64,000 nt of DNA from Gambelia wislizenii (GCA_030847615.1 JAUMIR010000003.1:283086265-283150264); one strand, 5' to 3'. Positions 31,921 to 43,772 are shown, numbered from the stretch's first letter. Program-made: numbers and translations. Notes: a model not told the origin generated them from the sequence alone.

Positions 31921-32342
31921 CCAGCAGTGTGGTGTAGGGTTTCTCAACCAGGATTGAGTGGAACCCTAGGGTTCCACAAGAGATTGCTAGGGGTTCTGTG
32001 TGATACTGAGATTGAAATATATATATATATATATTTGAGCTGTAGATATAATAATTTTCAGGCAGGCATTCCCTGAGACCTGAAAATTGTTTCAAGGGTT
32101 CCACCGGGGCAAAAAGGTTGAGAAAGGCTGTGATTTGAGTGCTGGACTGAGACCCTGGGAGACCAGGGTTCAAATCCTTGTTCCGCCATGGAAACCCATT
32201 GGCAGATCTTGGGGAAATCATAATCTCTCAGCCTTAAAGGAAGGCAATTACAAACCTCCTTTGAATAATAAAATCTTACCAAGAAAACCCTAGGATAAGG
32301 TTACCCTAAGTTGGGATCAACTTGAAGGCACATAAGAACAAT
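31921..32342 (+). mobile_element. tRNA-derived SINE, split by a hAT-like insertion
   Basis: The head CCAGCAGTGTGGTGTAG (31921-31937) is separated from GATTTGAGTGCTGGACTGAG at 32132. The latter continues with the B-box-like GGTTCAAATCC, then GCCATGGAAACCCATTGGCA, AAGAAAACCCTAGGATAAGG and AACTTGAAGGCACATAAGA, the Bov-B-like tail. This is the Sauria/ACA SINE layout. Between the parts is a hAT-like element. Confidence 0.7.
31938..32124. mobile_element. hAT-like non-autonomous element inside SINE
   Basis: Left end GGTTTCTCAACCAGGATTG and right end AAAAAGGTTGAGAAAGG are inverted. Interior GGAACCCTAGGGTTCCAC and an (AT)n run at 32018-32033. The target duplication is not clear, so the exact borders are approximate. 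Confidence 0.55.
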
Positions 32343-32389
32343 ACCATTGCTCTAGAATAAGATGTATTTTTAAATTCAGAAGTCATTAG

Positions 32390-32495
32390 CTGGAATTCAC
32401 TCGCTGCTCCATATTCCTAGAATTGCCTTCCTGAACATTTGTGGATTGCTTCTTCCCTCATTATTTTTAAATCTCAGTTGAAAACCTTGGTGTTG
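32390..32495 (+). mobile_element. L2-like LINE RT tail fragment
   Basis: A plus frame reads CLPEHLWIASSLIIFKSQLK and TLV, the typical L2 RT C-terminal segment. A likely 3' continuation lies at 33131-33455, so an unidentified ~640-bp segment may separate the two. Confidence 0.5.
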
Positions 32496-33130
32496 TCTAG
32501 GCGAAAATACACCTCACAGAATTCGCTGGGAATACCTTTTGTCCCAATGAAATCTCATGGTGATTAACATTATTCAGAAGGAGGGGGCAAAAACTCCATT
32601 TGCTGCATGGGAAAATCCTTTGCAGCTTTCCCCATATTTTTTAAAATAATATGAGGCAATGCTCATTAGCACCCATTAAGACAACTGATTCAATTTGCTA
32701 CGCAATCTCGGAGAGGGCAGAACTACAGATCTGATTGGTCGGACGTGTGCAAGGGGTGGCGTGTTCCAGGCACTGACGGCAAGGCAGTGCCTGGAAATGC
32801 CTGTTGGGTTTTTTTAAGTTAGTGATTGTGTGGTTTTTTGCTTCACTGGTTGCCCAAATAATTTTTTTAGCAGAAGGTCACACTTGTACACCTCTGCTTT
32901 GATATATATAAACAAATACTGTGCAGCAGCAGCGGCATTTATCACTCTAATTTACAGCCGCCATCTTGATTTGCAGGTGTCTGAACTTCAAATCACAGAT
33001 ATCCTCTCAGTGTATCATTTTCGCAAAACATCATGGAGATAAAAGAATGCAACAGCGAATTGACAATAATGCTCAAGAACTAGTATTATTTCCTCTTGTA
33101 TAGCCAAGCCCCTTGTTTTCCAAAGCTTCT
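32496..33130. other. Unassigned segment between two L2-like pieces
   Basis: Contains a short perfect inverted repeat, TCCAGGCACTG and CAGTGCCTGGA (32767-32797). I could not define termini. Confidence 0.35.
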
Positions 33131-33295
33131 GGAGGCTTAGTCTAAAATTGTTTCATCTTCTTGTATATTTTGATTATATGTATTTGTCAGTTTGCTTTAT
33201 TTTCTATTGCATGGGAGGGGGTATTCTGTCTGGATAATTTGTTTTACAGTTGTACTGTACAGTTTTATATTGGCATTGCTCTTTCTTCCTTTCCC

Positions 33296-33333
<38 letters not shown>

Positions 33334-33455
33334 ATATATATTTTAGAGTGTATGGTTTTGGTAGGGCTGGCTGGTTTTTGTTGTTGTTCTATTTGTCAAG
33401 CTCTGTCCACATCAATGGTGCTGTATAAATAAATTATAGTAATAATAACAATAAT
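33131..33455 (+). mobile_element. L2-like LINE 3' end with (TG)n
   Basis: AT-rich 3' region with a (TG)n microsatellite at 33296-33331, ending TCAATGGTGCTGTATAAATA and AATTATAGTAATAATAA, as in L2 3' ends. Confidence 0.5.
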
Positions 33456-33686
33456 TCACAACCTAATAACTGATTCATAATCACAATGCCTATGTATTCA
33501 GTAGCATAGGGCAGGGCTTCCTGGAACTCTAGGATTCCATAAGAGGTCATTAGCATTTCCACTGGAAACGAACATATCACAGGTAAGACCAACATTCCTT
33601 TTCCCAGTAGATAGGGCTCAGAACATCCTGAGCAGATTGGGGCATGCCAGAGCTTCCCTAAAGAAGGTGTGCTGGCGATGGCCAGA

Positions 33687-34947
33687 CTATGGGTTAACCC
33701 CCTGCTGCAGGACTCTTCTCCCAAAGGCCGCCTCAGCAGACTGGAATCTATCCAGCTTGTAGAACCTAATGAAAGCAGATGGAGATCTCCATGTGGCTGT
33801 GCTGAAGACCTCCTCCAGAAATACACTGGTGGCCCAAGCTGCTGAGGTTGCAGCACTTCTGGTGGAGTGGGCCACCACCCTCTCGGGGGGAGGTAGCCCC
33901 AAAAGCTCATAGCATGCTAGGATACAGTCCTTAAGTCATCTGCTTAGGGTGGAGCGGGAGACCTTCCTATCCCTGTAGTGTGAGTGAAAAGAGACAAAAG
34001 CACCTTGGATGTGCAGAAGGGGCCAGTCCTCATGACATAGATATGAACTGCTCTTCACACGCCCAATGTGTGCCAAATCTTCTCTAATTTTCTGGTTGTT
34101 CATGGGCAAAAAGAGGGAAGAACAATGTCCTGTGATCTGTGAAAAACTGAATTAACTTTCAGAATGAATGTTGGATCTGGTTGCAGGATGACAGAGTCAG
34201 GGTGAAAGACACACGTTTTCTCTCATTGAGAGTGCTCCGAGTTCAGAGACCCTTCTCACTGAGGTAACTGCAATGAGTAGGAGTACATTCCATGAGAGGT
34301 GCTTCAGAGAAGCCTCCCGCAGTGGCTCAAATGGGGCAATAGTCAGAGCCTTGAATACTGTGTGCAGTTCCCAGGAGGGAACCCAGTGCACCATAGGTGG
34401 TGCTACATAAGTTGGCTGGGCCCTTCAGGAATCTGTGCAGATGTGGACGTGAAGACAGTTTGGTAGCCCTATTAAGAGGTAAAAGGGAAGCACTGGCTGC
34501 CACCTATCTGTTCACTGTGTTTGGACAAAGGCCATGGTTGGTACCATCCTGCAGAAATTCCAGAAGCTGAGGAACATTAACCACCATCACTTCCAGCTTC
34601 TTATGCCTATACCATCTGCAGAAGACTCTGAAGATGTATTTGTAAATTCTGGTAGTTGAGGCTCTCCTGGAAGCCAGGATAATGTCGACCACCTTGTGTG
34701 AGTACTCCCAGGAACTCAGCATTGCCCACTCAACTTCCATACGTGGGAGGTTCAGTCTGGGTGGTAGATTTACCCTTGTGAGAGCAGATCTGAGCAGATC
34801 AGCAATGGCAGATGGTCCAACATCATGCTGAGAATCTTGGAGAACCAGGCTCTTCTCAACCAGGCTGGGACCACTAGGATCACCAATGCTCTCTCCCTGC
34901 AGATTTTGGCTAGTACCTTGGCAGTCGGAGGAAGGGTAGAAAAGCAT
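33687..34947 (-). pseudogene. DIRS C tyrosine recombinase (broken)
   Basis: Three blocks in different frames cover the enzyme. 34947-34504 holds the N-terminal core-binding-like domain (RRASTTRIYKYIFRVFCRWY). 34394-34197 holds FEPLREASLKHLSWN and LIAVTSVRRVSELGALS with the first catalytic arginine. 33902-33687 holds VVAHSTRSAATSAAWATS with His-x-x-Arg, and AFIRFYKLDRF with the tyrosine nucleophile. The segments between are frameshifted, so no functional enzyme can be made. Confidence 0.8.
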
Positions 34948-36015
34948 ACACCAAGCTCAGCAGCCATGGAGATGTGAGAGCGTTCATGCCCTCTGCTCCC
35001 TCCAACCACTCTGACTGAATCCTCAAAAGAAATCTTGGAAGCTTGGCATTCACAGGGGAGGTGAAGAGGTCCATCACTGGATGACCCAGGGACCTTGAAA
35101 TGAGGCTGAGTACCTCCAGATGTAGGCTCCATTCCCCTTGGTCAGTGTTGGACCTGCTGAGCCAGTTCACTCTGGTGTTCAGACTGCCCTGAAGGTACTC
35201 TGTCTCTAGCGATAGCAGGTGTTCTTCCTCCCAGATTAGGAGTAACTTGGCTTCCGCCATTGCAATCTCATACCCCCTTTGCTGTTTATATGGGCCTTCA
35301 TCATTGTATTGTCCATCCTGACCAGAACTGCCTGTCCTGCACCAGGTCCTCAAAAGTGTGGAGGGCCAATCAGACAGCTCAAGCCAGTTGATGCTGTGTG
35401 CTAGTTCCTCCTGGTTCCACCTGTTCTGAACCAAGATCCCAGAATGTGCTTCAACCTCCCAGCCTGGCATCCATAGTGATCTAGACCCTCTCTGGCTTCC
35501 AGATGGGGCTCCCCCTGTAAACCACAGGGGATGTCCACCAGGTCAAAGACCTGGATACTGACCTCATAATCCTGATTCAATGATGGGGCTTCGCTATGAT
35601 GTCCACCTGGCATGGCAGAAAGAACCATTGTAGTGGTCTGGCATGGAAGTGGGCCCATGGAAGGCTGCCTATCACAGCTATCATCACACCCTGTAGAAGA
35701 GCGAAGTGCATCAAGTCTGACAAGGCTACTTACTGAGTCTTCTTGAACACCTTCTGAATGGTGATGATTCTGTCCTGAGGGAGGTATAAAAAACCCTGAG
35801 CTGTGTCCAACCTGGCTCCCAGGTATTTGATCTGTTGGCTGGGTTTGAGGGAACTCTTTTCCTGGTTCACTAGGAAGCCATGGGCCTCCAGGGACTCCAG
35901 GATCTGATACACACCTCTCTGGCCTTGTAGCTGAGCAGATCAGCAGATCATCCAGGTAGGGATAAATATGCAGGCAAGCTCTCCTCCAGTCAGCCACCAC
36001 CAGTGGCACCAAGTC
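34910..36015 (-). pseudogene. DIRS C RT / RNase H remnant
   Basis: ADWRRACLHIYPYLDDLLIC gives the RT catalytic YLDD at the start of the preserved part. In a second frame GFLVNQEKSSLKPSQQIKYL and FLYLPQDRIITIQ follow. The RNase H part reads GQYNDEGPYKQQRGYEIAMA, EAKLLLIWEEEHLLSLE and LQGSLNTRVNWLSRS, and continues to VMDLFTSPVNAKLPRF. The fingers and motif A of the RT are missing; at about 36015 RT homology stops abruptly. Confidence 0.75.
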
Positions 36016-36700
36016 CGAAGCCCAGTCCTCCTCCCCCTGGTTGTGGTTCCGGAGTGGGTGAGCACAAGATGGTGGGCAGATGAGCCAGAGGAAGAGGCTC
36101 TAGTCTCCTCCCCAACTGAGGGAATGTGCTCAGCATACCACGAGGCAACAAGGACTTGCTTGGGGTTCACTCCATGGTTGTGGTTGAAGCTGAGAAGTCT
36201 CCCCTTTTTAAAAGGACATGGTGCTCAGAGGAGGGAGGGGGAGGGGAAGATGGAATGTGTCCTTTCCCCGCTCCCCCTGAGAATGGCCAGAGCGCTGTGG
36301 ATTACTTGTGCTGGTGGTAACTAGGGATACTGTCTCCCTGGCCACCATCTCTCTAATCCAAGCCACCAAGCCTGGCACAGTTTCTTCCCCAGGAAGATTC
36401 TGAATGCCCCCGCTGCAGACTCACGGTCTTGGTGGGTTGCAGTAGGGCTCTGTTTCCAGTCCCAGTGAGGGCTGAAGATCCAATAGGGCAAGTGGGAGTG
36501 ACTTTGAGGGGGGTTCCCCATCTCTGGCTGTGACCTGGCCGCCCTATCCCTGGGGCTGGTCTCTGCCAGGGCGTTGTGGCTGGCTCCAGCTCCAGAGCAG
36601 GGGAGCATAGCCAATGCAGAGTTACCACAGGCTGACGTGACAGCAAACTTGTCTCCTTTCTGCAGCATGCCTCCAGAAGACAGAAGGCTGCTGGCAGCTC
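36016..36700 (-). other. Possible gag-derived sequence of DIRS C
   Basis: This region has several overlapping frames rich in Ser, Pro, Gly and Arg with no recognisable domain. Its position upstream of the RT remnant suggests gag or a 5' UTR of the same element, joined to RT by an internal deletion. The assignment is weak. Confidence 0.3.
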
Positions 36701-36769
36701 AGATTGCCAGGAGAGAAGTGGCAGAAAGATGGAGAGGTTGTGTGTCTGTGGGGAGGTGAAGATGCCAAA

Positions 36770-37552
36770 AAAAGGAGGGGAGAAAGGAAAGGCTTCTTCT
36801 TACTTACTTTTTTTTATGGGGATAGCAAGGAAGGGAATAAGATAAATTAAGGAAAATAGAAATGAAGGCAAGCAAGAAGGAGTAAGAAGGAACTGGCTTT
36901 GGAGTGACCACAGGGCAAAACAGCAAGCAGGAGCTAAGCAGCATGTGTCATCAGGAGTGGTAGGCAGGAACAGTGATCCTGCTTCTGACTGTCACACTGT
37001 AGATTGCTTGCAGGAGGGGTGGAAACGTCAGTCAGCTGCATCCTGATCAACAGGAAAACAGACTCCCATCACTCACAGTGGCTGGTGCTTGGTAAGTCAA
37101 GATTGGGAGGGGAGAGTCAGGCAGGGAGACCCGACTTAGCTAGGCAACTAAGATAGTTATGTAACTAAGTAGTGAGTGTAGAATTCTGGCCATTTTCAGT
37201 AAGGTACCTGAAAGCAAGGATAGTTTACCCCATCTTAACCACCTCTCTCTCTAAATCAAGGATGTAGGACATGAGGCCCTCCAGATGTTGCTGGACGTCA
37301 GTTTCCATGACTCTTCCATATTGGCTTTGCTGGCTAGAGATACTGTGAGCCATCATTTAAAAAGCATTGGCAATGCCACCGTTACCCATCCCATTGCAAA
37401 ATCAGATCATTCAAAATTATTGTGGCAATACACAATGTAGTGCAGACTGACAACATCACTAGTGCAGCAACATTATTTAGAATTAGAGTTATGCAATTAA
37501 AAAAAAGTCCTAGGTACCTGTTGAGGAACTACAGCATTTTTTCCTCTCTCTG
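36770..37552. other. Unassigned DNA with a short interspersed repeat
   Basis: GGCCCTCCAGATGTTGCTGG at 37278-37297 belongs to the same reptile repeat as 19485 and 42272. Otherwise nothing recognised. Confidence 0.4.
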
Positions 37553-38142
37553 GACTTTATCAGACTAGTGTCTAAAAACACCATAATTCCATAAATGAGG
37601 ATAGCAGGAACATCATGGTATTATAACACTTATTATCACACGTAGCTATAATCACGTGAAAGAAACACCACATAATTATCACATGACACCACTAGCGCTT
37701 TAAGAATGTGAGTTTACTTCCTAGATTTAGCATGGTCGAGATTTCAGCTGTTCTTGTGAGAAGACGCAAGCATGCTTAAAACTAAAATAAATAAATAAAT
37801 AAATAACAAAGTAATGAACACACAAGCACTGAAACAAACCTAAAAACATGCAAACTAGATGGGACAATTTATAAAAAGAGCATCCTGTGCTTCATTTTTG
37901 CATTCTCACCTGGAAGTTTGCTCGCTGAGGACCACTCATTCACACTGTAATCTCGTGATTACAATGGAACATGTTTTCACACACCCTCAATACCATGAAA
38001 AAAGCAACATTGGTGATCTATTGATGGCTTATCCCATCAATTAAAAGGAGCACCTTCTCCACATTTGGGGCATGAGGTAATCACAATATGATGACAATGT
38101 CATGCAATGGCCACAGCCCTTCACACTACCATGATAATAAAG
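37553..38142. mobile_element. Possible Harbinger-like MITE
   Basis: Left end GGACTTTATCAGACTAGTG matches the ends of the 26629 element; right end ACCATGATAATAAAGTCAG is a loose inverse. The target duplication is not clear. Confidence 0.35.
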
Positions 38143-38144
38143 TC

Positions 38145-38175
<31 letters not shown>

Positions 38176-38178
38176 GAT
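38143..38178. repeat. (GATA)n microsatellite
   Basis: About eight tandem AGAT/GATA units. Confidence 0.9.
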
Positions 38179-39488
38179 GTAGATATATAGCCATTCTGTC
38201 ACGTGGTGAAATTTATTTCTACAAATATTTCCATTTTCACTAGAGTAAATTATATTGGTATGAGGGTATATGCAGTCATGAAAAGAGAGGGCAAAGTTCA
38301 AGATACTCTGTTGGATATTGCTAGAAAATGTACTACACTCAACATGTCTCCTTTTTCGAGGGGCAAAAATTATGTTCCTCTTATTTTGGAAGAAAATAAA
38401 AGTATACTGCTTCAAATATAAAATCTGAAACTGTCAGCTCAGAAAAGAATCCCACAGTAGATATATTTAGCACATTAAAAAGATAAAACTGGAATTTGCA
38501 GCTGTGAGAACCAAACTAGGGGGGAGGAAGAACAGATGGATTCAGAACCAGGAATTTGATAGATGGGTGTTCTTATTTGGGAAAAGAAAAATGGCAAAAT
38601 GCGAACATCTGCATGTGACCGCCATCAGTCCATTCATCTCCTTAGAAAGACAAGTCTTCTAGACACTACCATACTCCCACTCAGGCTCTCTGTCATACAG
38701 TCCAGCCTGAACACACAACATAGAATCATTAATCATTGATAATAGCAAAGCTTGCTGCTAAGTGATGAATTTAGGACCAGAGAGTTATTGCTACAGCCCT
38801 GACTTAAGTCAGTTCTTTAGGGTCTCCAGCCAGTTCTGTTCTATTTCTATCAGTCTCCTTTCATTTGAAACCACCACCAAACTCTGAGAGGGTCTCTGGG
38901 AACAGCTGCATACAATAGATCTGCAAGCAGTCCTTGCTCTCCCCTCGCCTCTGTCCAGAGCTTCAAAGAGGTTGAGATGGATTGCAACTTCAATAATCCC
39001 ACAGTCATCCATCTGGGGGATTCTAGGAATTGTAGTCCAAAAATGAACACTTTCAAGCTTTCCAGCATTACTGATTGCACTCCTGCATGTACACAATACT
39101 TTTTTCCTCTCAAAAGTCCAACAGTCCCTACCAGCTTTTCCACATCAGTTGTCTCCTTCAGAGGCCTAGTCTCCAGATTATTCCTTTTGTCACATGTTTC
39201 TTCTCTCTCTCTTTTTTTTTTTGTTATTTGTCCTAAACACACTTTTTTTTTGTTTCCTGACATTTCCTCTACCCTGAAGAAATCAATTTCTTATATAACA
39301 TTTCCCCCAGTTACAGTGAGTGTGGCTTAAGGTTCCTCTCTACTAATTGTAGACATTCAAGGGAGAATCAAGGTTAAGAGCAAAGACTGTCATCTTTTTT
39401 ACTACTGTGTGGCAGTAAGCAGTGGGTGTGACTGAATGCAAGAGTATATGTGACCAGGACAAGCATCCCCTTACACTCCCTCATCCCA
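38179..39488. other. Unassigned non-coding DNA
   Basis: Contains a fragment at 38990-39030 (CCATCTGGGGGATTCTAGGA, ATTGTAGTCC) like other reptile repeats. No exon seen. Confidence 0.4.
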
Positions 39489-39730
39489 CAGAGCAATGGA
39501 CTCAAACTACAGGAAAAGCAATTCCACCTAAACATTAGAACTTCCTGACAGTCAGAGCTGTTCGGAAATGGAATACACTGCCCCGTAGTGTGGTGGAGTC
39601 TCCTTCTTTGGAGGTTTATAAACAGAGGCTGGATGGCCATCTGTTGGAGGGCTTTGATTTTGTGTTCCTGCATGGCAGGGGGTTGGACTGAATGGCCCTT
39701 GAGGTCTCTTCCAACTCTATGATTCTATGA
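39489..39730 (+). mobile_element. CR1 LINE 3' end
   Basis: Runs from CAGAGCAATGGACTCAAACT through GTGTGGTGGAGTCTCCTTCT and TTGGACTGAATGGCCCTTGA to AACTCTATGATTCTATGA. Confidence 0.85.
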
Positions 39731-39946
39731 AATACAAATTAAGATTGCCAGGTGAAATAAGATATAGCGCTCTTACACCTTTAATAGTTATGCAGAAGAG
39801 GGAAGTTCAGCGTTACAAGCAACACCTGCTGAAATCTCCTCTTCTGCGCAACTATTAAAACTACAGGAGCCCTGTCCCTTATTTTACCTGGCAACCCTAA
39901 TACAAATACAGAGACTTGGGTGGGGAGAGAAACACTACCCTACAGG

Positions 39947-40115
39947 GGCCCTTTCATACTACACACCATGATTCTTCTTTGACTGCCATGGTTCCATCCT
40001 ATGGAATCCTGGGAGTTGTAATTTCAGGAGGGCTATTTAGAATTCTCAACCAGAGAGCTGTAGTGTTTCACTAAATCATAAATCAATCCATTCTGTGGTT
40101 TAATCTGAGCTTTAA
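39947..40115. mobile_element. Partial palindromic MITE
   Basis: CCCTTTCATACTACACACCA and CCATCCTATGGAATCCTGGG match the left half of the 18909 MITE; the right half is missing. Confidence 0.5.
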
Positions 40116-40419
40116 AGGAGCTATCCAAAATTCTTTCTCCCAAATAGGTTCAGAATTTTAATAGCTCATCTAAGGTTCTGACTAAAACCCACTACCCCAC
40201 TGACTTTAGAGCCATAAGCCACCACTGTATGTAAGGCATCAATCCAAAGTCCTGATGTTTCTGTGTAGCTCTACACTACACATCAATGTATGGTGGAAAT
40301 TATGGCTGGCACCTGTTAGGGATATACGATGGTGTAGGCTGCATTTACACAATCTTAATTCTTTTGTTGTTGTTGTAGATACTGAAATTCTCTACTGACC
40401 TTATGCAATGATCAAAATT

Positions 40420-40650
40420 TCTCAGGGCGAACCTTTTTCCGGCGGAAGACCCCTTAGTGACTGGTGGTATCTGGCTATGTCCCTATAGCCAGACACAAGA
40501 TGATGACATTGTTCACTGAGATCTTTGGAGGACCCCTGGAAGTCCTGGTAGATGATATTTATATTCTGTCGCTGGCAATAGGGACATAGCCAGATGCTTT
40601 TCTGATGCCATCCACTCTCCAGTGGACACCAAATAGCCATGGGGAAGGGG
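40420..40650. repeat. Interspersed repeat, copy 1 (CTATGTCCCTATAGC type)
   Basis: CTGGCTATGTCCCTATAGCC and, 110 bp on, the inverse-like AATAGGGACATAGCCAGATG give a foldback. CCATCCACTCTCCAGTGGAC and CAAATAGCCATGGGGAAGGG recur at 42590-42915. Confidence 0.5.
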
Positions 40651-40829
40651 CTACAGCAGCTAAAATATGAGTACTGGGAGATTTTGGTCTGAATTCTGAC
40701 CTCAGCAATGACCCCCCCCCAAAAAAAAATTACAATGATATAAGTCCAACTTATGCTATCGGGAGTCACTAACCTGATGCTAACAATTATTTAACCCCAT
40801 GTATAAAGGCTGGTCTTAAGAATGTCAGT

Positions 40830-41225
40830 TATCTAAAATGGAAACCAAACCGAATTTGACTCTGGAATTCTTTTTTCAGGGATCTTTGCCCGACAGTGAA
40901 TTTCCTATATCTTCAATGGAAGTCGGAGAAGGAGATGAGCTACTGATTATTGTTTTTTCTTTCCTAGTCCTTTTAATTCTGCCATTTTTAACTTGGTCTT
41001 CAACTATTAAATTATACTGTGATTGTTTTATAGTTTTATTAGATTCTATTATGCCTTTATCATCATCACCATCACCTCCTCTTGTAAATAATGATTTCAA
41101 TTCGCCTAATGACATTGCTTACATAACTAAAATATTTTTGTTTCTTCTTTGTAAGCTGCTCTGAGAATCATCCTGGCTTGAAAACTGAGGTATCAAATGC
41201 AAATAATAATCATAATCATAATCAA
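40830..41225 (+). mobile_element. L2-like LINE 3' end
   Basis: AT-rich sequence ending GTAAGCTGCTCTGAGAATCA and CAAATGCAAATAATAATCA has the L2 3' end pattern. No RT sequence remains. Confidence 0.35.
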
Positions 41226-42560
41226 TTCAGTTTATTCTTTCAGAATTTCATTCTTGTGCAACTGCTTGTTTCAATGCTGCAATTTAACTGGAAACGTTTG
41301 TCCCTGGGGTTGATGCCACATGAACAAAGATAATGCTCTAATTCCTTATACTGGAAATTATTTGATCAAGACCAAAAAAATATTGGCAATGGCTGTTAAC
41401 TCTGTGATTTCTTAGAGCACAGGCCCCAGTTCATACTTGACAGGGAGCTATCACCAGTCCTGCACCTCTCATTAGTATATCTGCAACAGACTTATAACCA
41501 AACACATATTTGTCTCATTCACACATGAAGTTTGAGGTGGCTGAAAGAAGTCATGTGTTGAGAATACTCGTTAAAACACCTACAGCCTTGTTAGAATTGA
41601 GACCTAAGGCTTCCAATTAAAACCTCTGGGACTGAGTTCCTGATTCTTAAATCCTACTGTGTTCATTCAGCCTCTTCCCTACAAACAAACAAGAGCCCAT
41701 CTGCTCTGACCTTTGCCCTGAAGTGTCTTGGGAACGAAGCCTTTCCCATCCTGAGTCTAAGCAGTAGTAGTCCCTTGGCAAGGGGCCTGCCTTCTGAACA
41801 TGGCTAAGATAGGTTCAACCAAGATCAAAAATGCATGGTTTGATGTATTCCCTTCTACCCACCCATCCGCAATTAAGTTTTCTTTTTGGCCAGGCAATTT
41901 GCTATCATAACTTCTCATTAATGCAGGGTGGAATAATATTCACAGAACATTTAAGGAATTACTAAAAATGATGGTTTGCACTTACCCAATAGCTGTTGTA
42001 ATCTGAAATAGTTCATGTTAGTTAATAGTTAACAAGTCAAACGATCAAACAGTTTTTTCTTTGATTTATGTTGAGAATGCTGACATGCCCTTGTTTCTTG
42101 TGTTTAAACTTTGAACTTGCTGGGCATTGTCCCATATTCACCAGGAACTTACAGTGTTCCACTCTGTGTAAACACATCCATATCCTGCTTCCCTACACTC
42201 AGCATTGCAAAGTCTTCTGTTCAGACACAAAATGCTCATTTCCATTGAAGCTTTGAAAGCGGGAATAGGCCAGGAGCAGGAAACCTGTGTTCCTCCAGAT
42301 ATTGTTAGACTCTAAACTTCCATCACCCTCAGCAGCATGGCCAATAGTTAGGGATAATGGGAGTTACTGTCCAACAACGTATGGCGGAACACAGGTAACA
42401 GGAATGTGTCTGTTGTTCCAGGGAGTTGCCTTCCTACTTAAACAGAGGCAGAGAGTCTTCACTGGAAGATGTAGCACAGAGTTCTGCCCGGGCAGTGCAA
42501 CACTGCATCTCCCCTTTCCCATGGGACTCACCTTCCGCCTGTGCCCCCCTCCTCAGCCGT
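41226..42560. other. Unassigned DNA with a short interspersed repeat
   Basis: The repeat at 42272-42395 (TGTTCCTCCAGATATTGTTA ... CCAACAACGTATGGCGGAAC) is palindromic and of the same type as 19485 and 37262. Nothing else recognised. Confidence 0.4.
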
Positions 42561-42930
42561 TTAGTGACTTGTGGAGAGTGGGGGAACAGCACATAAGTGT
42601 CTGCCTATGTCCCTATAGCAAGACAAACAATGTTGATGTCACCCTTTCGCACCTCTGGGGAATTGTCAGGAGGTCCCAAAGGATGCCTTTTTCATTCTGC
42701 ATCTAGCTACATGGATGTAATTCCTCCCATTGGACCCCACCACTCATCCTTTTCTGAGAGGGACTTCTCAAGATAAGGCATGGCAGGTGTTGGCAGGATG
42801 TTCCCTGCTGGGAGATCCTAGAGAAAGACCTTGTCATTCTGTATCTAGTTCAAGATGTAGCTAGATGTTTCTCCAGTGCCTTGTGCTCTCCACCAGCCAT
42901 TAAATAGCCATGGAGAGGGGCTTACAGAGG
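42561..42930. repeat. Interspersed repeat, copy 2 (CTATGTCCCTATAGC type)
   Basis: TGCCTATGTCCCTATAGCAA, GGGGAATTGTCAGGAGGTCC, and AAATAGCCATGGAGAGGGGC repeat blocks from 40420-40650 in the same order. An internal ATTCTGCATCTAGCTACATG and CATTCTGTATCTAGTTCAAG duplication is also present. Confidence 0.5.
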
Positions 42931-43017
42931 AGTGTGATTCTTGAGAGGATGAGGACCAAAGGAGCTAGCGAATGTATCTATTGACAATAACCATAACAAG
43001 ACATACACAGGCATAAG

Positions 43018-43160
43018 TTGGATTTACATCTGTGCTCAGCCATGAAACCCACTGGGTGACCTTGGGCAAGTCACATACTCTTAGCCTCAGAAAACCCCGT
43101 GATAGGTTCACCTTAGGGTCTCCATAAGTCAAAAATGACTTGAAAGCACACAACATCACT
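43018..43160 (+). mobile_element. SINE, 5'-truncated
   Basis: GCCATGAAACCCACTGGGTG, CCTTGGGCAAGTCACATACT and GTCTCCATAAGTCAAAAATG with ACTTGAAAGCACACAAC match the 3' two thirds of the squamate tRNA-derived SINE. Confidence 0.75.
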
Positions 43161-43549
43161 AACAGGATATCAATTAATCAATGGATCAATTAAAAGTGAA
43201 TACTTTTTTATTGTGCCTGTCAGCATTTATATCACAAGGAAGTTTTTATGTTTTTCAGACTTGTAACCAACCTTTTTCCTTTCGTATCTCCATCTCAATT
43301 CATCTGATGCTTCAGGTGGGAACTAAAGATATACATTCCAGATTAAAACCAGATCTCTTATTCTGTATTGTCACCACCAGGCAGAGTGAAACAACTGCCC
43401 TATGCAGTCTATTTTGGGTATCCTGACAAGTCAACAGTTTTTATTTAATTTATTATTTTTACTGCCAGGGATGAGGTGAGGCCCTTGTGGGATTTTCTGG
43501 CCAAAATGACTCGCTTTGGGCATTATATATCTTGACTTGGATGACTTGT

Positions 43550-43772
43550 TTTCTGCCTTCAAGTCATTTCCAGCTTAAGCCACCCTAAATTGAACCTATT
43601 ACAGGGTTTTCTTGGCAAGGTTTGTTCACAGGGGGTTTGCCTTTGCCTTCCTCTGAGGCTAAGGGTGTGTGACTTCCCCAGGGTCACCCAATGGATTTCC
43701 ATGGCTGAGAAGGGATTCAAACCCTGGTCTCCAGAGTCCAACACTCAAACCACTACATCACACTGGCTCTTT
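43550..43772 (-). mobile_element. SINE, near full length
   Basis: The reverse complement begins AGAGCCAGTGTGATGTAGTG, has the B-box-like GGTTTGAATCC, then GCCATGGAAATCCATTGGGT and ends in the Bov-B-like AAATGACTTGAAGGC. Typical Sauria/ACA-type SINE of about 220 bp. Confidence 0.8.

Larger units (their letters stand above)
33574..36700 (-). mobile_element. DIRS-group retrotransposon, copy C (second family, internally deleted)
   Basis: Read on the minus strand: possible gag-derived sequence (about 36700-36015), a partial RT with PYLDDLLIC, RNase H remnant, and tyrosine recombinase to about 33687, followed by a terminal-type sequence GTCTTACCTGTGATATGTTC near 33574-33600. Protein motifs differ clearly from copies A and B (for example FEPLREASLKHLSW), so this is another DIRS family. 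Most of the RT N-terminal half is missing, and many frames are broken. The 5' boundary is uncertain and no inverted terminal repeats were identified. Confidence 0.7.

Noticed and set aside
33161..33432. ORFs with Cys/Val repeats
   Set aside because: They are translations of the (TG)n microsatellite.
35968..36324. Plus-strand ORF of 118 codons
   Set aside because: It is antisense to the DIRS C sequence and has no domain.
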